Under the pieces are notes generated by a model. That model saw only the letters and a program-made list of their open reading frames with translations, had not been told where the DNA came from and did not search any database. From a virus: a stretch of DNA of 64,000 nucleotides. Shown piece by piece: positions 25,259 through 31,395 of the stretch. The DNA lies in IMG/VR virus record IMGVR_UViG_3300032293_001294, positions 1 through 64,000 of that record; one strand, written 5' to 3'. Within the stretch, counting starts at the first letter, position 1. Each line of letters opens with the position of its first letter. The position numbers and the translations under genes are program-made.

Positions 25259-25380
25259 GGATCGTATTCGTAGAACCAATTATTTAAATAAGCCGCTACG
25301 GCTTTCATCAGCTTCTTGGTCGAGTAACGTCCAACGAATCTGCATTTGCCAAATTGGTCTTGTTCATACAGGATATACAT
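25249..25380 (-). CDS. Small hypothetical protein (43 aa)
   Basis: 43 residues from an ATG with AGGAGGT 9 nt upstream: an aromatic, basic peptide (residues 13-30, CRFVGRYSTKKLMKAVAA). It ends FYEYDPVV. The strong ribosome site supports it as a real gene. Small early phage proteins of this kind often bind host enzymes; nothing more can be said. Confidence 0.6.
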   Translation of the reverse strand: MYILYEQDQFGKCRFVGRYSTKKLMKAVAAYLNNWFYEYDPVV

Positions 25381-25445
25381 CTGAGTCCACCTCCTACGTA
25401 GGAATGGTAACACGCGATGAATACCCTATGTTGATGAAAGCGGTT

Positions 25446-26111
25446 TTATTTTTTAATGATGTCGGCTTCGTATAGGAAGTCGTCTGTATCTTCCGTCACC
25501 CACGCATGTTCTTGTTCGCAGCTATATTCTTGCGTGTTGATCTTCCATGGTTTACCTTCGTACTTTTTCGTCACGAAGCTCGGCTCATACCATCTTAAGA
25601 TCCGGTTGTTCGGCTGTAGTGCAAACTGTCCTGTCGACAACATGATGAAGTGATGCGACTTATGTTCCTGCGGATCTTCTGACAGTGTCATGTCCATCCC
25701 GTTGTTTTCGTTCGCACCCCACTGGACTGTGTACAAGTAAGTCCCTTCGAGTGTCGTTCGGTTCTTCATCCTGACATCGACACTGGCGTTATACACGTAG
25801 TTGAGTGTGACTAAGGAGAAGACTTTAGAGAAGCAGTCCCATAGTTGTAGCGCATGGAACGGATACGTATCCCAGACAGACTCATCTTCTGGTATCTTCC
25901 AAGCCAGCGCCGAGATCGGCAACTTGTCTCGCATCATCCCATACTCAGTCAAGACTTGGAACAAAGCAGCAGACCCTTCGTTGCATCGGATCGAGATCAA
26001 GATCGCCTTGGTGTACTTACCGCGGTGGATTGGATTCTCAGGATCGTCAAAGAAGAACCCGTCGCGTACGAACACTTTCATCGGTGGCAGACTAGTTTCA
26101 ATGTATGGCAT
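25446..26111 (-). CDS. Hypothetical protein, GC-rich gene
   Basis: 221 residues, strand-rich and aromatic (many Trp, Tyr, Phe), without membrane spans or recognised catalytic motif. Around CNEGSAALFQVLTEYG and WGANENNGMDMTLSED there is no known pattern. The gene is GC-rich compared with the rest of the window (33 of 60 bases in 25861-25920), unlike the AT-rich late genes. TAGGAG precedes the ATG, with hairpins in the leader. It may be an early host-takeover protein, by position only. Confidence 0.5.
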   Translation of the reverse strand: MPYIETSLPPMKVFVRDGFFFDDPENPIHRGKYTKAILISIRCNEGSAALFQVLTEYGMMRDKLPISALAWKIPEDESVWDTYPFHALQLWDCFSKVFSLVTLNYVYNASVDVRMKNRTTLEGTYLYTVQWGANENNGMDMTLSEDPQEHKSHHFIMLSTGQFALQPNNRILRWYEPSFVTKKYEGKPWKINTQEYSCEQEHAWVTEDTDDFLYEADIIKK

Positions 26112-26170
26112 GTTTAACTCCTACAGGTATTGTAACACAGGCAACACAGAAATACACAAGAACCTGCACT

Positions 26171-26184
26171 GTTCGTGCACCTGC
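26171..26184 (-). promoter_or_regulatory. Leader hairpin before the 221-aa gene
   Basis: TGCAC / GTGCA stem with a 5-nt loop, closed further out by AGAA / TTCT, in the 91-nt gap between the 41-aa gene and the next start. Confidence 0.35.
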
Positions 26185-26202
26185 TTCTGTTAGCCCAAGC
26201 GG

Positions 26203-26328
26203 TTATTTCTGCTTGATCTCACACACGCCGTCTTGGCAACCCTCTTCGGCCAGCTTATCCCAGTAGGTCTTATCGAACTTGATCGTGACTTTAGGTTGAC
26301 GCTTTTTAGTCTTTGGTTTCTTAATCAT
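26203..26328 (-). CDS. Small basic hypothetical protein (41 aa)
   Basis: 41 residues: Lys-rich N-terminus (KKPKTKKRQPK), an amphipathic middle and a C-terminal GCQDGVCEIKQK with two Cys five apart. TGGAGG precedes the ATG and an extended -10 promoter lies 19 nt upstream. It is the first gene of the minus-strand transcription unit. The basic N-terminus suggests nucleic acid or acidic partner binding. Confidence 0.65.
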   Translation of the reverse strand: MIKKPKTKKRQPKVTIKFDKTYWDKLAEEGCQDGVCEIKQK

Positions 26329-26346
26329 AGGTTTACCTCCAGGTTT

Positions 26347-26357
26347 AGTATATCACA
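26347..26357 (-). promoter_or_regulatory. Extended -10 promoter, start of the minus-strand unit
   Basis: Minus strand TGTGATATACT followed by AAACC, then TGGAGG and the ATG of the 41-aa gene. Expected leader about 12 nt. A CACAGC / GCTGTG inverted repeat surrounds the spacer region and could bind a regulator. Confidence 0.55.
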
Positions 26358-26447
26358 GCTGATGTCTTTACAGGATCGGCTGTGTTTGGGACTTCACGTC
26401 CTACGAAGTGCTAGCTTTAAGGAGCCATCTTTAAAAACAAGGCGCTT

Positions 26448-26636
26448 GGTAGTGTAGGTAGTATATGTGGGCTCCCCCCTTAGAGTATCCTATGGATAGC
26501 TATATGATATATATATATATAAGGAGATAAGGTACTGGTGGTAAATATTTTATATATACTACATATACTACATATACTACTTCTTACGTCTGGGACGGTT
26601 GGATTCGGTTTGTGGTTATGCTACATGTGTACTACC
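26448..26636. repeat. Iteron-like 9-bp repeats, origin candidate
   Basis: Six copies of a TATACTACN family: two head-to-tail in inverted orientation (GGTAGTGTA GGTAGTATA, 26448-26465), three tandem direct copies (26555-26581) and one variant TGTACTACC (26628-26636). Between and after them are AT-only tracts at 26503-26520, 26544-26558 and 26656-26675. Repeats plus easily melted DNA between divergent transcription units, close to the SF3 helicase gene, fit a replication origin or a shared operator. Confidence 0.5.
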
Positions 26637-26675
26637 AATTGGAGAATGGGTCACTAATATATATTTATATATATA

Positions 26676-26727
26676 CCCCCAAATTCAGAAACATCCATTT
26701 AAGAACCACCCCCACCCCCCTACCCCC
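26676..26727 (-). other. G-tract cluster (quadruplex candidate) on the minus strand
   Basis: Four runs of 5, 5, 6 and 5 consecutive C on the plus strand (26676-26680, 26709-26713, 26715-26720, 26723-26727), i.e. G-runs on the minus strand, in otherwise AT-rich DNA. Confidence 0.45.
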
Positions 26728-26767
26728 TATGTAGGCACCGAAACAATAGGTACAACGTAAAAACGTC

Positions 26768-26871
26768 ATACCGCAAGGTATCACCTCCTCTGCGCGCCAG
26801 AGCATAAACAACCCGTAGGGCACAGTAAACTTTCAGTTTACGATCAGTGCATCACAGATGTTGTTGGCTCT
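26768..26871 (+). other. Multi-branched hairpin segment
   Basis: In order: ATACC-GCAA-GGTAT (a GNRA tetraloop hairpin when read on the plus strand), CTCTG/CAGAG, CCC-GTA-GGG, and GCAC...GTGC enclosing GTAAACT-TTC-AGTTTAC. AGAGC (26799-26803) and AACAAC (26807-26812) can pair with GTTGTT (26860-26865) and GCTCT (26867-26871), closing a multi-stem junction. Could be a structured leader, a small RNA or a hairpin promoter for the phage polymerase. Strand is judged from the GNRA loop. Confidence 0.4.
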
Positions 26872-27097
26872 ATACGCGTTCTCTCTACCTTGATTCATAA
26901 GTTTCTTCGAGTACCTCTATTTGTAAATGCCACATTCTTTAATATTTTCTTCTTAGATCACATGATTATGCTTATCCCACATACAACAGTAACCTCACCG
27001 GCCCCCTCGTCCCCTCGGGACCCGCTACCTCAACGCTTTGAGGCTCACTGCGTTCGCCCACATTGTTAAATCTAGTACAAAAGAAAGGAGATTGTGT

Positions 27098-27427
27098 ATG
27101 GAAAAACCAACCAATTCTCAAGTAAAGGAATACCTTTACACCGAAATCCCCGGAACAAAACGGGTTGTTGCCGCGTCCGAAGTATTCTACCAAAACGGGT
27201 GGGATAGAGAAGCCGGTGCACCTACCGGACTTTTCGACCGCCAAACTACCTTACTTGGTGAAGTGTTAACCCCCGTGGTTGCCGCTTTTATCAAGGACGC
27301 TAATGGTAATTTAGTGGCGAACCCAAAAGTGGGACAACCCGTTAATTCTACCACCCCCGACGCTTACTTGGGCGTCCAACTCAAACGCGAGTTGAACCCT
27401 AAGTTTGTGAAAGCAAGCGACCGGTAG
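27098..27427 (+). CDS. Small protein of foreign base composition
   Basis: 109 residues from the ATG preceded by AAAGGAG. GC content is about 50% (150 of 300 bases in five sampled lines), with codons such as CCC, GCG and CGG that neighbouring genes hardly use. The protein has mixed alpha/beta character (TKRVVAASEVFYQNGW, LTPVVAAFIKDANGN) with no recognised motif. It has its own ribosome site and is followed at once by an intrinsic terminator, so it is a self-contained cassette in the origin-proximal region. Recent acquisition is inferred; an anti-defence or host-takeover role is only a guess. Confidence 0.6.
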   Translation: MEKPTNSQVKEYLYTEIPGTKRVVAASEVFYQNGWDREAGAPTGLFDRQTTLLGEVLTPVVAAFIKDANGNLVANPKVGQPVNSTTPDAYLGVQLKRELNPKFVKASDR

Positions 27428-27441
27428 TTAGTTTGTGAATT

Positions 27442-27470
27442 GAAAGCACCTAATCAGTGCTTTCTTTTTC
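27442..27470 (+). terminator. Intrinsic terminator after the foreign gene
   Basis: 8-bp perfect stem GAAAGCAC / GTGCTTTC with a 7-nt loop, followed by TTTTTC, 14 nt past the stop codon. Confidence 0.85.
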
Positions 27471-27510
27471 ACTTAAAAACCCAAGACGTAGCATCATACA
27501 ATCTACGACC

Positions 27511-27711
27511 AGTGTTATAAATTAACACTCAATCAAACATGTGTGGGATGTCCCCACCAATAATCATGGGCGCACCACCCGATACACAACATGTGTATTT
27601 TGGTGCATTAGAGGCAACCAGCGGTAATCAATCCGACTGGTATTCATAAGTCCTCTACCAATGAACTAATAGGGTAACTCCCTTAACAGTTCACCACAAT
27701 ATAGGGTTGTG
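27511..27711 (+). ncRNA. Array of six hairpins (structured leader or small RNA)
   Basis: The 320-nt gap before the first early gene holds six consecutive non-overlapping hairpins: AGTGTTA/TAACACT (27511-27529), GTGGG/CCCAC (27543-27557), GCACC+ATACAC/GTGTAT+GGTGC (27572-27606), TAGAGG+ACCAG+CGG/CCG+CTGGT+CCTCTA (27609-27657), GAACT+AGGG/CCCT+AGTTC (27663-27692) and CACAA/TTGTG (27695-27711). Several are two-part stems with internal loops, as in folded RNAs. No open frame covers them. They lie between a terminator and the AGGAGG of the next gene, so the RNA is either the 5' leader of the early operon or a separate transcript. No known riboswitch is recognised. Confidence 0.5.
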
Positions 27712-27747
27712 ACCTACCACAATGCTTTTCCATAGGAGGGAAAAACA

Positions 27748-28002
27748 ATGCAAACTTATATTATTGTCGTACATGTCGGAGATGACAAACGTTATGTTCA
27801 ATTAATCGAAGATCGTGAAGATGGAATTGTTCTAAAATTTACAACGAAAATGAACGCAAGTTTATTTTCTGGAGAACAAATTGAAGAATATGTTCCTATG
27901 ATTAAATCACAACAACATGTATTCTTAAATAGTAATACAATGTATATTAATCATAACTTACGTATCTATGCAGAACCATATGCGGAGGTTACATTACAAT
28001 GA
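27748..28002 (+). CDS. Hypothetical early protein
   Basis: 84 residues, strand-rich (QTYIIVVHVGDDKRYVQLI) with a possible small beta-barrel. First gene of the rightward early block, preceded by ATAGGAGG and the hairpin array. Overlaps the next gene by 4 nt. No family is recognised. Confidence 0.55.
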   Translation: MQTYIIVVHVGDDKRYVQLIEDREDGIVLKFTTKMNASLFSGEQIEEYVPMIKSQQHVFLNSNTMYINHNLRIYAEPYAEVTLQ

Positions 28003-28184
28003 CATTTGAAACATTCGTTATTAAAGCCGAAAGGTCTCCCTTTGTATGGGAGATCTTTGGGCACGCTAATGATCTTATGTTCGATGGAGTTCCAGATAAT
28101 ATTGCCTACACCATGGCATTAGAATATGGTGAAAATTTAGAGTATGAAGCTCTAAAATGGAAAGAAGCAAATGAAACTAAATAA
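27999..28184 (+). CDS. Small acidic hypothetical protein
   Basis: 61 residues, acidic, one probable helical domain. The coding DNA contains a strong hairpin (TCTCCC / GGGAGA). Its last codons overlap the start of the 30-residue gene. Ribosome site GCGGAGG. Function unknown. Confidence 0.5.
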   Translation: MTFETFVIKAERSPFVWEIFGHANDLMFDGVPDNIAYTMALEYGENLEYEALKWKEANETK

Positions 28185-28263
28185 AATAGCCGGCGCTTCT
28201 GCCGGTGCATTCCGTATCATTGATAAAACTTGGCATCCTAAAAGAAAGAAAGGTAAAAAGTAA
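28171..28263 (+). CDS. Tiny basic peptide (30 aa)
   Basis: 30 residues, ending WHPKRKKGKK. It overlaps the preceding gene by 14 nt and its TAA overlaps the next ATG (TAATG). Coupled translation is likely, and an extreme basic tail suggests RNA or DNA contact. Existence is supported by phase and overlap only. Confidence 0.4.
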   Translation: MKLNKIAGASAGAFRIIDKTWHPKRKKGKK

Positions 28264-28439
28264 TGAAAAAAATGCAAACCAAGTATGCACAACGTCGTGA
28301 ACCAGACTATGTGTTATACGAAATACTATCTATTCTAATCGAAACTCGTACTAAATTAAGAAACAAAGACGTAAAACGATTTGAAGATCAACTTCAAACA
28401 ATCATTGATGGTCTTTATGCAGAATTGAAGGGCATGTAA
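28263..28439 (+). CDS. Small helical hypothetical protein (58 aa)
   Basis: 58 residues, all helical and basic (KYAQRREPDYVLYEILS). Starts on the TAATG overlap with the 30-residue gene and ends just before dprA. Function unknown. Confidence 0.5.
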   Translation: MKKMQTKYAQRREPDYVLYEILSILIETRTKLRNKDVKRFEDQLQTIIDGLYAELKGM

Positions 28440-28440
28440 T

Positions 28441-29217
28441 ATGGCACTTAAAGGTAAAGACATTCTAGTCTTCTTGTCAATTAAATACCAAGGAGACTGG
28501 AATAAAATCTATCAAGCAATTAAAAATAAAGAACTTGTCGATGAGCCACAAGTTCAAGAAACTGTTTCTAAAATAGAAAGTAAGATTGTCACCATCATCG
28601 ATGAAGAATACCCTGAATCCTTAAAGAAAATATACAAACCACCGTTTGTTGTTTACTATAAAGGTGATCTAAAGTTGTTGAATAAAAACAATGTAGGTAT
28701 TATCGGTACTAGTAATTTCAGTCATGAAACTGCTAAAAGACTAAATACTTTATTAAGAGAAACCAAACTAAAGTATCCAGGTATTACATATGCCACCATT
28801 AATAATTCTGGTTACGAAGGATTTATTAATAATACATACAGTAACGAATCTGTCTTAGTATTAGATAGAGAAGTTAGATCGTATGATAAAGAAAAATTAA
28901 TCATCTCTGAATACCCAGAAGGTAGTCCAGGTAACAACGAACATCGTCCATGGGCAATGAGAATATTAGCAGGCGTTACAAACGCTTTGCTAATTCCAGA
29001 AGTGAAACGCAAAGAAGACGCACTCATTGGTGCAGGATACGCATTGTATCTAAACAAATCGATTGGTGTATTTTCACAACCAAAAGATAAAGATGATGCA
29101 ACCCATCAGTTAGAAGAAGACGGCGCTAAAATTATTCTTAGTGCAGCAAATGTGTTTGAACTAACACAACTGCTTGCATATAAAAAAGAAGATAGTGTTC
29201 CAAAAGAAATGCAATAA
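28441..29217 (+). CDS. dprA: DprA-like SLOG-fold DNA-processing protein
   Basis: 258 residues. Residues ~52-75 (IDEEYPESLKKIYKPPFVVYYKGD) and ~160-205 (SEYPEGSPG, RILAGVTNALLIPEV, then ALIGAGYAL) are the conserved DprA/Smf pattern. DprA binds single-stranded DNA and loads RecA-type recombinases. Here the GS-R loop is changed to GTSNFS and the SG-x-A-x-GID segment to NNSGYEGF, so the nucleotide/ssDNA-binding pocket is altered. An N-terminal helical domain replaces the usual SAM-like one. Its neighbours are early phage genes. It may serve phage recombination with the Sak4-like ATPase, or act as a defence-decoy SLOG protein. Confidence 0.8.
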   Translation: MALKGKDILVFLSIKYQGDWNKIYQAIKNKELVDEPQVQETVSKIESKIVTIIDEEYPESLKKIYKPPFVVYYKGDLKLLNKNNVGIIGTSNFSHETAKRLNTLLRETKLKYPGITYATINNSGYEGFINNTYSNESVLVLDREVRSYDKEKLIISEYPEGSPGNNEHRPWAMRILAGVTNALLIPEVKRKEDALIGAGYALYLNKSIGVFSQPKDKDDATHQLEEDGAKIILSAANVFELTQLLAYKKEDSVPKEMQ

Positions 29218-29221
29218 ATAA

Positions 29222-29296
29222 TATGTGGTTGGAATTAAGCACTCTGTAAAACCCTAAACACTTTCCCCCTAGATTGTCCAAGGGTTCTCCACATTT
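29222..29296 (+). promoter_or_regulatory. Structured leader before the 88-aa gene
   Basis: ATGTGG and CCACAT arms enclose ACCCT / AGGGT, which encloses a smaller CCCT...AGGG alternative. This is the longest gap inside the early block and is folded like the other gap hairpins. Confidence 0.35.
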
Positions 29297-29327
29297 ATTT
29301 CCATTTAATCCATAGGAGGATATAAAC

Positions 29328-29594
29328 ATGGGAAGAAAAATTACAACTAAAACATTTGACGTTCTTGTTCGTATGGACATGACCGTTAGAGTTAAAGGCG
29401 CAGACAAAGATGAAGCAGCTGCTTGGATCAACGAAAGATTTATCGAAGGATTAACGATCGAAGATACAAGCTCAGAATTTATTCCATTAGAAATGATGCC
29501 AAAAATTATTCATGTTGCGATCAAGAAAGTTAAACGTCCACGTCGTATTAAGTTAAACGAAACGACACCTGCTCAAGAACCTACTGGAGAATAA
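29328..29594 (+). CDS. Hypothetical early protein
   Basis: 88 residues, one alpha/beta domain (TTKTFDVLVRMDMTVRVKGADKDEAAAWI) with strand-helix order like small ferredoxin-type folds, and a basic then disordered end (KKVKRPRRIK). Preceded by ATAGGAGG and a 110-nt leader with a stem AACCC...GGGTT inside ATGTGG...CCACAT. Function unknown. Confidence 0.5.
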   Translation: MGRKITTKTFDVLVRMDMTVRVKGADKDEAAAWINERFIEGLTIEDTSSEFIPLEMMPKIIHVAIKKVKRPRRIKLNETTPAQEPTGE

Positions 29595-29596
29595 CC

Positions 29597-30055
29597 ATGG
29601 GTTTAGACATGTACATTGAAAGCAATAAACGTAGTCAAGTCATGGCTTGGCGTAAAGCTAACCATATTCACGGTTGGTTTCAACGTAAACTAGGTGAAGT
29701 AGTCAACTGTAAAAAACATCCAATTAAATCAAGTGACATCGAAGATCTACTTGATGTATGCATCAAGGTTAAAGATTCACTTATTGCAGGTGGTATGTAT
29801 CTTAAAGATACAGTTGTCGAACGAACTTATAACATGGCTAAAGGACAATGGGATGACAAAGTCGAACCACGTCCACATTTTAAAAATACTAAACTCGCAT
29901 TAGAATTATTACCAGCAGTCGATGGTCCATTCTTTGGCGATAATAGTATTGATGAATGGTATCTAAAAGATATTGAAGATACGATCGAAACACTAACTGA
30001 AGTACTCAGTACAAAACAAACAAATGAAAGGTTTTACTACCTAGCCTGGTGGTAA
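29597..30055 (+). CDS. Conserved phage protein of unknown function (GLDMY family)
   Basis: 152 residues. The N-terminus MGLDMYIE followed by AWRKANHIHGWF and later LLPAVDGPFFGD and YYLAWW is the pattern of a widespread phage-encoded family of unknown function: one small alpha/beta domain with invariant His and Asp residues. It occurs in early and middle regions of many phages. GGAG precedes the start. No activity is assigned to the family that I can name. Confidence 0.65.
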   Translation: MGLDMYIESNKRSQVMAWRKANHIHGWFQRKLGEVVNCKKHPIKSSDIEDLLDVCIKVKDSLIAGGMYLKDTVVERTYNMAKGQWDDKVEPRPHFKNTKLALELLPAVDGPFFGDNSIDEWYLKDIEDTIETLTEVLSTKQTNERFYYLAWW

Positions 30056-30168
30056 ATTAATTCCAGACTGGTTTGACCTACCTATTCGGCACGAGCAACC
30101 TTATGGTTCAAACGGCCATTCATGGCGTACGCATCTACGTTCGATTCGTAGACTGGGAAATTTTATTT

Positions 30169-30324
30169 ATGGAAAAGAAATTACAATACGAATACTTAAA
30201 AAGATTTGTCGATAACTATCGGACACGTAAAACATACAACCCCATCATGTTACGCGTGTTCGATATTCTCTTAGCAGATCTAGAAGCTGACGTTATAACT
30301 CAAATAAAGAAAGGAAAATTATGA
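30169..30324 (+). CDS. Small helical hypothetical protein, start uncertain
   Basis: 51 residues from this ATG (MEKKLQYEYLKRF), a single helical domain ending just at the next start. The frame is open further upstream to an ATG at 30103 and a TTG at 30073, but neither has a ribosome site; a CTACG/CGTAG hairpin precedes the chosen start. Overlaps the next gene by 4 nt. Confidence 0.45.
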   Translation: MEKKLQYEYLKRFVDNYRTRKTYNPIMLRVFDILLADLEADVITQIKKGKL

Positions 30325-30527
30325 AACAACATCACGTTATTCTTACATATGCACTTGTCAATATTGCAATTGCAGCTATCTTATTTTACTTATGGGAATC
30401 ATCTTCCTATACAGTCTCACTAAGCGAAGCCATTAGTGGTACAGCTACCTTAAGATTCTGGTTGTTTGTATCTGGAGTTGTAGGCATATTTGTATTCGCC
30501 CACTTCTCAAGTAAAGAAACAAAATGA
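30321..30527 (+). CDS. Two-pass membrane protein (68 aa)
   Basis: 68 residues with hydrophobic segments at about 7-25 and 42-62 and a short charged end. Could be an early superinfection-exclusion or membrane-modifying protein. Overlaps both neighbours by 4 nt (ATGA-type coupling); AAAGGA precedes it. Confidence 0.55.
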   Translation: MKQHHVILTYALVNIAIAAILFYLWESSSYTVSLSEAISGTATLRFWLFVSGVVGIFVFAHFSSKETK

Positions 30528-30814
30528 AAAAATCAAAGTATGTTAAACAAGGATATTGTCCGTCTTGTGGATCTAATCAATTAAAATACAATGAAGATAT
30601 TATTGATGGTGAATATTTAACATATCTTTATCAATGTAACTCTTGTTATTTTGAAGGTGAAGAAAACTACACCATCGAATTTAATTCACATCAATATTAC
30701 GTCAGTCCTCAAGAAGGTTATGACGTAATGTATCCAGGTGAAAGTTTATTACAAGATCGATTATCCTTTGCAGAATTCCAAGCCAAACATAAGAAAGGTA
30801 AAAAGAAAAAATGA
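30524..30814 (+). CDS. Zinc-ribbon protein (96 aa)
   Basis: 96 residues. CPSC near residue 12 and CNSC near 39 form a zinc ribbon; the remainder is acidic and aromatic, ending KHKKGKKKK. Zinc ribbons of this size in early phage blocks often bind host transcription or translation proteins. ATGA overlaps on both sides. Confidence 0.6.
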   Translation: MKKSKYVKQGYCPSCGSNQLKYNEDIIDGEYLTYLYQCNSCYFEGEENYTIEFNSHQYYVSPQEGYDVMYPGESLLQDRLSFAEFQAKHKKGKKKK

Positions 30815-31014
30815 AACACCATCTTATTGGTAAACTTATTGTCATCGTTTATATGGACGGTGAACCACACTACAATGGACGACAAGGTATTGTCAATCAC
30901 ATCGATGACTGGGGTCAACTACATGGTACATGGGGTGGACTCGCAGTCAATCCAGAAGTAGATAAGTATCTTGTTATTGCAGAACAACAAGAAAGAGGAC
31001 CAGCTTATGACTAA
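30811..31014 (+). CDS. DUF4314-like small protein
   Basis: 67 residues. The core YNGRQGIVNHIDDWGQLHGTW ... LAVNPEVD fits the DUF4314 pattern: a small SH3-like barrel with G-x-x-G and IDD-x-G-x-(I/L)H motifs. The family is unassigned and widespread in phages and plasmids. Confidence 0.6.
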   Translation: MKHHLIGKLIVIVYMDGEPHYNGRQGIVNHIDDWGQLHGTWGGLAVNPEVDKYLVIAEQQERGPAYD

Positions 31015-31174
31015 GAAAAAAGAAGCAAACTTACATGGCTTAATCGCTAACCTTATTCAAGAACTTATTGATATGGGTTACAACGAAAAAGATTTAGTCT
31101 GGATGTTAAATCAATATGGCATTACAGAAGAAGAAACCAAAGAATGGTATGGTATTCCATATGACGAAAAATAA
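31007..31174 (+). CDS. Small helical hypothetical protein (55 aa)
   Basis: 55 residues from the ATG overlapping the previous gene's end, with GAGG upstream. Helical, with the segment ELIDMGYNEKDLVWMLNQYGI typical of small UBA-like or regulatory helices. A frame continuation upstream lacks a start with a ribosome site. Confidence 0.5.
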   Translation: MTKKKEANLHGLIANLIQELIDMGYNEKDLVWMLNQYGITEEETKEWYGIPYDEK

Positions 31175-31394
31175 AAATCCAATTAAAAATTTAGAAAAAT
31201 TAGCTAACGATGTTATTAAAGTAATACATTTGTTTAATGACTTAAAAATAAAAGATTTAAATTTAGGTCAAAAAAGATTTGCTTTATTAAATCAATTATC
31301 AAATGTCTTACCTGTTATTAATGAATTGATTAATCACATAGAACTTGAAGATACAACAGACGTACCTAATATAGGTATGACAACGGAGGACTAA
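31161..31394 (+). CDS. Small helical hypothetical protein (77 aa)
   Basis: 77 residues from the ATG at the end of the previous gene (14-nt overlap). Helical, Lys/Asn/Leu-rich, acidic C-terminus. Function unknown. Its stop lies one base before the MoxR gene. Confidence 0.5.
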   Translation: MTKNKNPIKNLEKLANDVIKVIHLFNDLKIKDLNLGQKRFALLNQLSNVLPVINELINHIELEDTTDVPNIGMTTED

Positions 31395-31395
31395 C

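Larger units (their letters stand above)
26329..27097. other. Divergent intergenic region, no convincing gene
   Basis: 769 nt between the leftward and rightward units. It holds the minus-strand promoter, the iteron-like repeats, AT-rich stretches, a C-tract cluster, a hairpin-rich segment and, at its right end (26990-27060), a GC-rich stretch. A possible plus-strand -10 (TATGATATATA, 26503-26513) sits in an AT repeat and is weak. No open frame here has a ribosome site and plausible protein. Confidence 0.6.

Noticed and set aside
26555-26581. CRISPR array or satellite
   Set aside because: Repeat unit is 9 bp without spacers; far too short for CRISPR.
26972-27244. Minus-strand open frame over the GC-rich gene
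   Set aside because: No ribosome site and it overlaps the well-supported plus-strand gene 27098-27427.
30073-30102. TTG or upstream ATG start for the 51-aa gene
   Set aside because: No Shine-Dalgarno at either; the nearer ATG gives a normal short gene.
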